Assembly (NCBI GenBank): GCA_030646565.1 | Contig: JAUSLA010000054.1 | Span: forward strand, 1-10,882 | DNA length: 10,882 bases | Source of the DNA: a bacterium | GTDB taxonomy: Bacteria; Patescibacteriota; Minisyncoccia; Minisyncoccales; RBG-13-42-11 | Direction: 5' to 3' | Shown here: in pieces, positions 6,097 to 10,104 of the stretch | How positions within the stretch are numbered: position 1 is the stretch's first letter | Layout of the letters: the number at the start of each line of letters is the position of its first letter | Program-made: the position numbers and the translations under genes | Notes under the pieces: generated by a model | The model's input: the letters and a program-made list of their open reading frames with translations, nothing else | The model's database searches: none | What the model was told of the DNA's origin: nothing

Positions 6097-6178
6097 TGGG
6101 TAGGGAGGGACTTGCACCCCCGAAGTCCGAAGACGCCAGATTTACAGTCTGGTGCAATAGCTGCTCTGCCACCTACCC
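6097..6178 (-). tRNA. tRNA-Tyr (anticodon GTA) with unusual elbow
   Basis: Class II tRNA of 82 nt. Acceptor GGGTAGG/CCTACCC, anticodon stem CCAGA/TCTGG with loop CTGTAAA (anticodon GTA), long variable arm (CGTCTTCGGACTTC), T stem GGGGG/CCCTC with one G-U pair. The T loop reads TGCAAGT, not the usual TTC start, and the D loop (AGCAGCTAT region) lacks the invariant GG. The D stem is only 3 bp. It starts 27 bp after the trmD stop. CCA is not encoded. Confidence 0.88.
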
Positions 6179-6205
6179 ATTTGAATTACTTTAACAGAAA
6201 AATTA

Positions 6206-6940
6206 TTATTTTTCAATAACCTTGCCGTATTTTTTTCTCCACTCCCCTATTTTTTTGTGATGGCCGGACAATAAAACTTTTGGCGCTTGCCATTTTTTTC
6301 CCGCCCGGGGCGAGAAACTTTCCGGCCTTGTATACTGCGGATACTCAATAAATCCTTTTTCTTTTGTAATTCTTTCTTCCAGCAATTCCGGTTTTCCCAA
6401 AACGCCAGGGATCAATCGCGCGATTGTCTCTGTAACCGCCATTGCCGGAATCTCCCCTCCCATTAAATCATAGTCTCCAATTGATAACTCCATATCGGCA
6501 ATATGTTTTGCGACCCTCTCGTCAACCCCTTCATACCTGCCACAAATCATTATAATCCTATCTAATTTAGACAATTTATAAGCTGTCTGCTGGTTAAACT
6601 TTTTTCCCCTCGGCGTAAATAAAATCACCTTAACTTTTCTATTTTTGTTTTTTTCTTTTTGTTTTATTTCTTTTACTGCTTTGTAAATCGGCTCAATTTT
6701 TAGCACCATTCCCAGCCCTCCTCCAAAAGGCCTGTCGTCTACTACCAAGCGAGGCGAAGCCGAGCGAGGTGAGAGATGAGGCGAGGCCTCAGCGATCGTT
6801 TTGCGGCGGTCTTTTGCCCAGTTTCTTAAATTATGAATATTAATTTTAATAAGCCCTTTTTCCCGGGCTTTTTTTATAAACGATTCTTTCAGATACGAAT
6901 CAAAGATTTTAGGAAATATTGTAATAATGTCAAAAATCAT
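6206..6940 (-). CDS. trmD: tRNA (guanine-N1)-methyltransferase with repeat-encoded insert
   Basis: SPOUT-class enzyme that makes m1G37 in tRNAs to prevent frameshifting; normally essential and cytoplasmic. Family signatures are clear: ITIFPKIF (6-13), VDDRPFGGG (67-75), ICGRYEGVDERV (132-143), the knot segment SIGDYDLMGGEIPAM (153-167) with the conserved Asp156, and the C-terminal YPQYTRPE (200-207) and VLLSGHH (222-228). The family joins DRRKT directly to VDDRPFGGG. Here residues 49-66 (IAEASPHLSPRSASPRLV) intervene, encoded by a 54-bp family A element. This loop lies near the SAM/tRNA-binding N-terminal part, so its tolerance is notable. A 220-bp repeat-rich gap separates it from khpA, and rimM is absent between them. 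No SD is seen. Confidence 0.95.
   Translation of the reverse strand: MIFDIITIFPKIFDSYLKESFIKKAREKGLIKINIHNLRNWAKDRRKTIAEASPHLSPRSASPRLVVDDRPFGGGLGMVLKIEPIYKAVKEIKQKEKNKNRKVKVILFTPRGKKFNQQTAYKLSKLDRIIMICGRYEGVDERVAKHIADMELSIGDYDLMGGEIPAMAVTETIARLIPGVLGKPELLEERITKEKGFIEYPQYTRPESFSPRAGKKWQAPKVLLSGHHKKIGEWRKKYGKVIEK
6743..6796 (-). repeat. Family A element inserted in frame within trmD
   Basis: The 54 bp include a GAGGC..GCCTC hairpin, then CACCTCGCTCGGCTT and CTCGCTTGGTA on the minus strand. These match the element at 1798-1852 closely. Removing it restores ..RRKT|VDDRP.., the normal TrmD junction. Confidence 0.85.
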
Positions 6941-7005
6941 ATACCGAGTCCCGCTCTGCGGGACGAAGGTGAAGATGAGGACGCAGTCCTCATCGCCTAT
7001 TCGTA
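6941..7005 (-). repeat. Family A element upstream of trmD
   Basis: Minus-strand order: GATGAGGAC-TGC-GTCCTCATC, CACCTTCG, then GTCCCGC-AGA-GCGGGAC, CTCGGTA. This is one of the most complete copies. It ends at the trmD start, so the trmD leader is repeat-derived. Confidence 0.85.
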
Positions 7006-7026
7006 AAAATTCGTAATTCGTAGGGA

Positions 7027-7079
7027 TTAACGAAAACAGCGCTATTTTTAATCATAGCACTGTTCTCTGATTTCGTTAA
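7027..7079 (-). other. Large hairpin in the khpA-trmD spacer
   Basis: Minus strand: TTAACGAAA, a 7-nt bulge, ACAGTGCTAT, an 8-nt loop, ATAGCGCTGT, TTTCGTTAA. Stems of 9 and 10 bp. The inner stem pairs fully only on the minus strand, through a U-G pair that would be a C-A mismatch on plus. No U tract follows, so a simple terminator is unlikely. It could be a processing or stability element, or an ncRNA. Confidence 0.45.
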
Positions 7080-7080
7080 G

Positions 7081-7161
7081 AGCTCGAGCCGCAGCGAAGA
7101 GTGGAGATGAACGAAAGTTCATCGACTCGTTCGCCAAAGGCGAACTCGGTACGGAACTCGG
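7081..7161. repeat. Family A elements downstream of khpA
   Basis: GAGCTCGAGCCGCAGCGAAG, hairpin GATGAACGAAAGTTCATC, hairpin GTTCGCC-AAA-GGCGAAC and a CTCGG end. The second stem differs from the common GTCCCGC stem but pairs perfectly. It runs right up to the khpA stop. Confidence 0.7.
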
Positions 7162-7485
7162 CTATAGGTTCAACTCTTCTAAGTCTCCTCCTCCTACGGA
7201 AGTTCTCCTTTCGCGAACCGGTCTTGTGCTTCCTTCCGGCTCTTCGATCTTTAAATTCACTCTTGCGTGATTTTTAAGACCGACAATGCGGACTAAACTT
7301 CTTATGGATCTGGCAGTAGAACCTTCTTTGCCAATAATCTGACCCATATCTTCGGAGTTCACCTTCAAAGAAAGCAAAACTCCCATTTCATCAACCTTGC
7401 GGTCGATTGTGACATCTTCAGGATGATCAACCAAGGCCTTTACAATATACTCAAGGAAATCTTTATCGCTTGATTCTTTAGTCAT
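7162..7485 (-). CDS. khpA: KH-domain RNA-binding protein KhpA
   Basis: Small single-KH RNA-binding protein (YlqC family). DFLEYIVKALVDHPEDV (9-25) is the family hallmark. The GXXG loop is Gly52-Lys-Glu-Gly55 in MGQIIGKEGSTARSIRSLV. The KH domain occupies about 8-81. A 25-residue polar tail with RPVRERR follows, making it 107 residues against about 75-85 usual. In other bacteria KhpA partners KhpB and is linked to sRNA binding and cell elongation. khpA normally sits between rpsP and rimM-trmD; here trmD follows while rpsP and rimM are not next to it. The ATG has no SD. Confidence 0.93.
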   Translation of the reverse strand: MTKESSDKDFLEYIVKALVDHPEDVTIDRKVDEMGVLLSLKVNSEDMGQIIGKEGSTARSIRSLVRIVGLKNHARVNLKIEEPEGSTRPVRERRTSVGGGDLEELNL

Positions 7486-7520
7486 AATCTATCTGGATTA
7501 CTGATTGATATAATCTTTTC

Positions 7521-7586
7521 TAGTAGCCCGACCTTTCCGCGATTCTCTCCTTCGGTAATGCGGGAGGAATCTGAATATAGCTACTA
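7521..7586 (-). promoter_or_regulatory. Structured 5' leader of khpA
   Basis: An outer 7-bp stem TAGTAGC/GCTACTA encloses a hairpin with GATTC/GAATC and CTCC/GGAG stems and a 12-nt loop. It lies 35 bp before the khpA start and just after the promoter. No known riboswitch class is recognised. Autoregulation by KhpA is only a guess. Confidence 0.35.
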
Positions 7587-7590
7587 TTTA

Positions 7591-7618
7591 AATTTTAATC
7601 TTTTTCTAATATGTGTCA
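7591..7618 (-). promoter_or_regulatory. Predicted khpA promoter
   Basis: Minus-strand TTGACA (7618-7613) followed 15-17 bp on by overlapping A/T-rich hexamers (TAAAAT, AAAATT). The -35 is perfect; the exact -10 is uncertain. Confidence 0.45.
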
Positions 7619-7620
7619 AG

Positions 7621-7686
7621 ACCAAAGGTGCTTCCGCAAAGCGGAAGAGAGAGAATTTTCTCGCTTTGCGAAAGCGCCCTTGGCCT
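7621..7686. repeat. Cloverleaf-like palindromic element (family A relative)
   Basis: An outer stem CCAAAGGTGC/GCGCCCTTGG (one mismatch, one wobble) encloses three hairpins: CTTCCGC-AAA-GCGGAAG, AGAGAATTTTCTCG-type and CGCTTTGCGAAAGCG. It lies just upstream of the khpA promoter, between the backbone and the small-gene array. With the leader and the B element it accounts for the gene-free stretch 7486-7822. Confidence 0.5.
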
Positions 7687-7691
7687 CAATA

Positions 7692-7764
7692 TTTCCCATC
7701 TTTCAGACCGCTTCATTGAAATGGGCTGAAGTATGGGAGGAAGCGAAGTGTTCAACGCTTCCTC
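7692..7764 (-). repeat. Family B two-hairpin element, copy 1
   Basis: Minus strand: hairpin 1 GAGGAAGCG/CGCTTCCTC (9 bp, 10-nt loop), then hairpin 2 from CCCATACTTCAGCCC to GGTCTGAAAGATGGG. Its hairpin 1 sequence differs from every other copy, yet pairs perfectly. It follows the 38-residue membrane protein gene by 58 bp. Confidence 0.75.
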
Positions 7765-7822
7765 GTTGCTAACGCGATCTAGTGGAGATATCGCACCCTT
7801 GATAGTTACTCGGATGGTGCCG

Positions 7823-7939
7823 CTACCTGTAGAAATTAAGGGCGGCCGCGATAGCCATGATAAGCGAATAACCCACGAAAGCTAAGAGGAGCAACATAAC
7901 CAAAGATAGAAACAAAGTCTCCAATAGCATTTTTAGCAT
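7823..7939 (-). CDS. 38-residue single-span membrane protein
   Basis: Small ORF, too short for a standard cutoff. Residues 5-34 (LLETLFLSLVMLLLLAFVGY and on) are almost all hydrophobic and it ends ALNFYR. A strong SD, AAAGGAG, lies about 10 bases before the ATG. It lies third in a minus-strand module, after the 82-residue and 48-residue genes, and a family B element follows it. It could be a small membrane toxin or a regulatory peptide. No family is recognised. The SD and its position in the module are the main support for it being real. Confidence 0.55.
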   Translation of the reverse strand: MLKMLLETLFLSLVMLLLLAFVGYSLIMAIAAALNFYR

Positions 7940-7987
7940 TGTGGCTTTTCTCCTTTCTTGCTTTTCCAGCAGAATCCCACTAATCTC

Positions 7988-8025
7988 GCTGAAGCTTTTC
8001 TCAAAACTTTAAGAAAAATTTCAGC
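7988..8025. other. 38-nt hairpin upstream of the small membrane protein gene
   Basis: GCTGAA..TTTTCT, loop, AGAAAA..TTCAGC: a long, nearly continuous stem. It lies between family B copy 2 and the SD of the membrane gene. An alternative start-less frame ending ..KKGEKPQC overlaps here, but the hairpin explains its sequence better. Confidence 0.45.
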
Positions 8026-8066
8026 AAGAATAGTTACTATTTTTAAAACCGCGATCAAAAAAAGTA

Positions 8067-8150
8067 TTTCCCATTTTTCAGGCCGTAACTTTTGTTGCGG
8101 GCTGAAGTATAGAGGGGAATGTGCTTTTTTTGCGACACTCCCCTTTTTTT
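8067..8150 (-). repeat. Family B two-hairpin element, copy 2
   Basis: Hairpin 1 on minus is GGGGAGTGT/ACATTCCCC (9 bp with one G-U; the plus strand would have an A-C mismatch). Hairpin 2 has inner stem CCGCAAC-AAAA-GTTACGG. It follows the 48-residue gene at 8168 by 18 bp. On plus, seven T follow hairpin 1, so it could also act as a terminator in that direction. Confidence 0.75.
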
Positions 8151-8167
8151 CCTGCGGTCGCGCCGCA

Positions 8168-8314
8168 CTATGCCTTGACCCATACCATAAGCCCAAGGTC
8201 GGGATCTACCCTTGTCCGAGCCCCTAATTTTTCAAGAAGCTCTGACAAAGCGGCGAAAACTTGTGTGTTGTAAGCTCCCCAGTTGGTCAGGTACTCCACC
8301 ACATTAATCCACAT
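8168..8314 (-). CDS. 48-residue MWI-family protein, paralogue 1
   Basis: Small ORF with SD GGAAAGGAG about 9 bases before the ATG. It begins MWINVVEYLTNWGAYNTQ, ends DPDLGLMVWVKA and is a probable amphipathic helix plus short strand. It is exactly as long as the protein at 9449-9595; I count 29 of 48 identical positions. Conserved positions include MWI, LTxWGxYNxQxFAA, SxLLEKxG and LGLMV. Family B copies lie on both sides (8326 upstream, 8150 downstream). Paralogy with preserved length, together with the SD, argues strongly for a real gene. Its function is unknown; no membrane segment, metal site or known domain is seen. Confidence 0.8.
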   Translation of the reverse strand: MWINVVEYLTNWGAYNTQVFAALSELLEKLGARTRVDPDLGLMVWVKA

Positions 8315-8325
8315 CTCTCGTCTCC

Positions 8326-8409
8326 TTTCCCATTTTTCAGGCCGTAACTTTTGTTGCGGGCTGAAGTATGGGAGGGAAGCCGCAAATTAGTCAATGCGAC
8401 TTCCCTTTT
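8326..8409 (-). repeat. Family B two-hairpin element, copy 3
   Basis: Hairpin 1 on minus is GGGAAGTCGC/GCGGCTTCCC (10 bp with U-G). Hairpin 2 is CCCATACTTCAG..CTGAAAAATGGG with inner CCGCAAC/GTTACGG. It sits between the 82-residue gene's stop (7 bp) and the SD of the 48-residue gene. From the stop codon through hairpin 1 it is identical to copy 6. Confidence 0.85.
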
Positions 8410-8416
8410 GAATTGG

Positions 8417-8665
8417 TTAGGACTTTTCTTTTGCCGCCATTGTGGCGACGAAATTCGGGTCACCACCAACTTCGAGTTGCGCCGGCGAGCTCTCTGCTGG
8501 CATGTGCCAGCGCACTATCCTCGTGCCCGCAAGGCTCACAAAGACCCGCTCCGTTTTGTCCCGCTCTGGGGTCATCAAAAACCCCGTGCATCCAGAATTT
8601 GGCAGGGAATCGGTAGCCCCTGTCATCTTCTTCCCATTCAAAAAATAGACCACTACCCTTTTCAT
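8417..8665 (-). CDS. 82-residue hypothetical protein
   Basis: Starts MKRVVVYFLNGKKMTGATDS after a purine-rich SD (AAGGAAG). The frame is open further upstream (to 8713), but those codons lie in the family C leader, so the ATG at 8665 is preferred. The alternating hydrophobic pattern (VVVYFLNGKKMTG, GFLMTP, VFVSLAGTRIVRW) suggests a small beta-barrel-like fold. The last 25 residues look disordered. Its stop region shares sequence with the gene that runs off the window at 10718. First gene of a minus-strand module: leader C, this gene, B, 48-residue gene, B, membrane gene, B. I recognise no family. Confidence 0.7.
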   Translation of the reverse strand: MKRVVVYFLNGKKMTGATDSLPNSGCTGFLMTPERDKTERVFVSLAGTRIVRWHMPAESSPAQLEVGGDPNFVATMAAKEKS

Positions 8666-8776
8666 TTTCTTCCTTCTTTCTCTCTCCTCCTCTTCGGACA
8701 CATGGCCCCGCACTCGCCTTTGGCGAGAATATGAGGAGAGAACTACCCTTCGACAAGCTCAGGGCAATTCTCTCGT
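8666..8776 (-). promoter_or_regulatory. Family C structured leader, copy 1
   Basis: About 110 nt upstream of the 82-residue gene with three hairpins on minus. HP1 (8738-8772) has a 12-bp stem GAGAATTGCCCT/AGGGTAGTTCTC with two G-U pairs. HP2 (8713-8727) is CTCGCC-AAA-GGCGAG. HP3 (8696-8708) is GGGC/GTCC. It aligns along its length with copy 2 at 9940-10050. HP1 contains the CCCTGAGCTTGTCGAAGGG motif, widespread in bacterial genomes. Confidence 0.75.
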
Positions 8777-8791
8777 CATAATCTACAGGGC

Positions 8792-8812
8792 GTTTAATCC
8801 GAGGGATTAAAC
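8792..8812. promoter_or_regulatory. Perfect inverted repeat, operator candidate
   Basis: GTTTAATCC-GAG-GGATTAAAC, a 9-bp perfect dyad between the relBE-like promoter and family C leader 1. It could serve either divergent unit as an operator. No T tract follows on plus. Confidence 0.4.
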
Positions 8813-8824
8813 CTGTCTGTATTT

Positions 8825-8842
8825 CTCTATCCGCTCTATCCG
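8825..8842. repeat. Tandem 9-bp direct repeat upstream of the toxin-antitoxin promoter
   Basis: CTCTATCCG twice in tandem, ending 8 bp before the -35 of the toxin-antitoxin operon. Such repeats are often antitoxin binding sites. Confidence 0.4.
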
Positions 8843-8850
8843 CATTGAAT

Positions 8851-8878
8851 TTGACATTCTTTTCAAAAATGATAATCT
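8851..8878 (+). promoter_or_regulatory. Promoter of the RelB/RelE-like operon
   Basis: TTGACA (8851-8856), 16-bp spacer, TAATCT (8873-8878). The ATG at 8888 is only about 9 bp from the -10, so the mRNA would be leaderless or nearly so. No SD is present. Confidence 0.6.
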
Positions 8879-8887
8879 AAAATTAAT

Positions 8888-9094
8888 ATGGCTTCTCTTA
8901 CTATTACAATTAAACCTCGCTTAACTCATCCACGAAAAATTTTGGTTGAAATGGATGTTAATAAATTTGAAAGGTTAGCAGCTAATCTTGGTCTTTTTAG
9001 TCCTGAATTTTTAAAGAGCTTGGATCAAGCAGAAAAAGATTACGAAACTGGTAAAATCAGAAAAATTAAATCTCTTAAAGAATTAAGAAAATAA
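8888..9094 (+). CDS. Antitoxin, RelB/Phd-like
   Basis: The 68-residue protein lies 5 bp ahead of a RelE/ParE-type toxin. It has an N-terminal beta-rich segment (LTITIKPRLTHPRKILVEMD), a central helix (NKFERLAANLGLFSPEFLKS) and a charged C-terminal tail (QAEKDYETGKIRKIKSLKEL) typical of antitoxins that wrap the toxin. The name rests mostly on position, size and tail, since antitoxin sequences diverge quickly. It is oriented opposite to the flanking small genes and has its own promoter with dyad and direct repeats upstream. Confidence 0.75.
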   Translation: MASLTITIKPRLTHPRKILVEMDVNKFERLAANLGLFSPEFLKSLDQAEKDYETGKIRKIKSLKELRK

Positions 9095-9099
9095 ATCCC

Positions 9100-9372
9100 A
9101 TGTTGGAAATCTTTCTTACTGAAGAATTTCGAAAACGCTATCAAGATTTACCAACCGCTATCCAAAAGAAAGCTGAAAAACAAGAAAAACTTTTCCGTCA
9201 AAATATTTTTCATCCTTCGCTCCACACAGAGAAATTAGAGCCAAAAAACAAACAAGTATGGAGTTTTCGTATTGATAAAAGATATAGAATTGTCTTTCGC
9301 TTCATTAACGGAAATAAAGTTCTCTTTCTTATTATTGGTCCTCACGACTGGATTTATAAATTCAAATTTTAA
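9100..9372 (+). CDS. RelE/ParE superfamily toxin
   Basis: The 90-residue protein has the typical pattern: FLTEEFRKRYQDLPTAIQKK at the N-terminus, the HPSLHTEKL turn, then VWSFRIDKRYRIVFRF and a final strand LFLIIGPHDWIYKF. RelE members cleave mRNA on the ribosome, and ParE members poison gyrase. The retained Arg and Tyr residues (SFRIDKRYRIVF) and C-terminal GPHDWIY lean to the mRNA-interferase YafQ/RelE side, but I cannot decide. It is co-transcribed with the antitoxin. Its TAA stop is followed immediately by family B copy 4, which on plus could serve as 3' structure. Confidence 0.85.
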   Translation: MLEIFLTEEFRKRYQDLPTAIQKKAEKQEKLFRQNIFHPSLHTEKLEPKNKQVWSFRIDKRYRIVFRFINGNKVLFLIIGPHDWIYKFKF

Positions 9373-9446
9373 TTTCCCATCTTTCAATCCACAACGTTTT
9401 ATGGGCTGAAGTATGGAGGGGAATGTCTTTTACGACACTCCCTCTC
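9373..9446 (-). repeat. Family B two-hairpin element, copy 4
   Basis: Hairpin 1 on minus is GAGGGAGTGTC..GACATTCCCCTC, with a G-U pair and a bulged C. Hairpin 2 has a different inner sequence from other copies (CCCATAAAACG..GGATTG). It begins 2 bp after the stop of the 48-residue gene and ends against the RelE-like stop from the other side. Confidence 0.75.
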
Positions 9447-9448
9447 AT

Positions 9449-9595
9449 TTATTCCTTGGCCAAAACCATCAGGCCAAGTTCGCTGTCGATCTTTGTTTGT
9501 ACTCCTATTTTTTCAAGGAGAAACGAGACCGCGGCGAAATTCTGCGCGTTGTAGACGCCCCAACGCGTCAGAAACTCTTCGACGGAAATCCACAT
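9449..9595 (-). CDS. 48-residue MWI-family protein, paralogue 2
   Basis: Begins MWISVEEFLTRWGVYNAQ and ends DSELGLMVLAKE. SD GGAAGGAGAGG precedes the ATG. It has the same length as the protein at 8168-8314, with 29 of 48 positions identical and many conservative changes (K/R, I/V/L, E/D). Substitutions in helix-like spacing suggest selection on the protein. It is second gene of the module leader C2, zinc-ribbon gene, B5, this gene, B4. Its function is unknown. Confidence 0.8.
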   Translation of the reverse strand: MWISVEEFLTRWGVYNAQNFAAVSFLLEKIGVQTKIDSELGLMVLAKE

Positions 9596-9605
9596 TTTCC
9601 TCTCC

Positions 9606-9678
9606 TTCCCATCTTTCAGACCGCTTCATTGAAATGGGCTGAAGTATGGAGGGGAATGAATTTGTCACTCCCCCCTTT
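9606..9678 (-). repeat. Family B two-hairpin element, copy 5
   Basis: Hairpin 1 on minus is GGGGAGTGA/TCATTCCCC (9 bp with one G-U; A-C on plus). Hairpin 2 is CCATACTTCAGCCC..GGTCTGAAAGATGGG. It lies 3 bp after the zinc-ribbon gene's stop and leads into the SD of the 48-residue gene. Confidence 0.8.
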
Positions 9679-9681
9679 ATT

Positions 9682-9939
9682 TCAAAAATGGAAGAAACAC
9701 TCCGTGCACCCCTTCGGTGCCACTCGGCGCGCGGTAGAAAATATTCTACCGCACTTGGGATTGGGGCATTTGTGGAACCTCCTTATCTTGTCCAGCCCGA
9801 ATGGGCTGAGAAGATAGACTCCACACCCGGCGCAATGATTTGCCCCGCTGCGGTTAAGATAACCGCAGTCTTGACAACCCACCCTTCCGTCCTCCATCGT
9901 AATCCCAACTGAACCAAACCTAGATCTAGTAGCTATCAT
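9682..9939 (-). CDS. Double zinc-ribbon small protein
   Basis: The 85-residue protein has eight cysteines in two four-Cys sets. Cys22/25 and Cys36/39 fit the zinc-ribbon pattern CxDCGxxNxxGAxxCxGCG. Cys58/63 and Cys78/81 are in CPNPKCGRIF and GCTEC. Such ribbons bind zinc and often mediate nucleic-acid or protein contacts. I chose the ATG at 9937-9939 because an SD (AGAAGGAAG) precedes it and upstream codons lie in the family C leader, although the frame is open to 10119. It ends in TGA. It leads the module that continues with family B and the 48-residue gene. Partner and target are unknown. Confidence 0.75.
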   Translation of the reverse strand: MIATRSRFGSVGITMEDGRVGCQDCGYLNRSGANHCAGCGVYLLSPFGLDKIRRFHKCPNPKCGRIFSTARRVAPKGCTECFFHF

Positions 9940-10050
9940 TTTCTTTCTTCTTCCTTCTCCCCCGCCTTCGGACATATAGTCCTGCACGCGAGTTTCTCGC
10001 GAATGTAGGGAGAGAACTACCCTTTGACAAGCTAAGGGCAATTCTCTTCC
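9940..10050 (-). promoter_or_regulatory. Family C structured leader, copy 2
   Basis: Same layout as copy 1. HP1 (10012-10046) has the same 12-bp stem. HP2 (9987-10001) is CGCGAG-AAA-CTCGCG, where three base pairs differ from copy 1 and all stay paired. HP3 (9970-9982) is GGAC-TATAT-GTCC. It ends in the zinc-ribbon gene's SD. Confidence 0.75.
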
Positions 10051-10055
10051 CGCGA

Positions 10056-10083
10056 TTGACATGAATTTACGGTTTGATAGAAT
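10056..10083 (+). promoter_or_regulatory. Promoter of the coiled-coil gene
   Basis: TTGACA (10056-10061), 16-bp spacer, TAGAAT (10078-10083), 22 bp before the ATG at 10105. It overlaps the upstream side of family C leader 2, so the two units diverge. Confidence 0.6.
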
Positions 10084-10104
10084 TAAAATCAGGTAATCAA
10101 ATTC

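Noticed and set aside
5907..6194. 95-codon plus-strand frame across the tRNA pair
   Set aside because: It is antisense to tRNA-Thr and tRNA-Tyr; such frames (..SRWPDSNRRPTPYHG..) are a known annotation artefact over tRNA genes.
8067..8150. Family B as plain plus-strand terminators
   Set aside because: Copy 2 has a good T tract on plus and copies 3 and 6 a short one, but copies 1, 4 and 5 have weak or no T tracts. No plus-strand gene precedes five of the six, and the wobble pairs of hairpin 1 favour minus.
7933..8196. 87-codon minus-strand frame ending KKGEKPQC
   Set aside because: Its 5' half runs through family B copy 2 and its 3' half through a long hairpin; there is no SD, and the membrane gene with a strong SD begins at its end.
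8351..8756. Several 60-127-codon frames on both strands across the 82-residue gene
   Set aside because: They are overlapping shadows in a GC-richer region; only the frame from 8665 has an SD and a plausible protein.
1129..9684. UGA recoded as an amino acid
   Set aside because: TGA acts as stop in pcm and in the zinc-ribbon gene, no gene needs in-frame TGA, and a normal tRNA-Trp (CCA) is present.
9413..9912. Plus-strand frames of 88 and 134 codons
   Set aside because: They read antisense through family B elements, the 48-residue gene and the zinc-ribbon gene, with no start signal.
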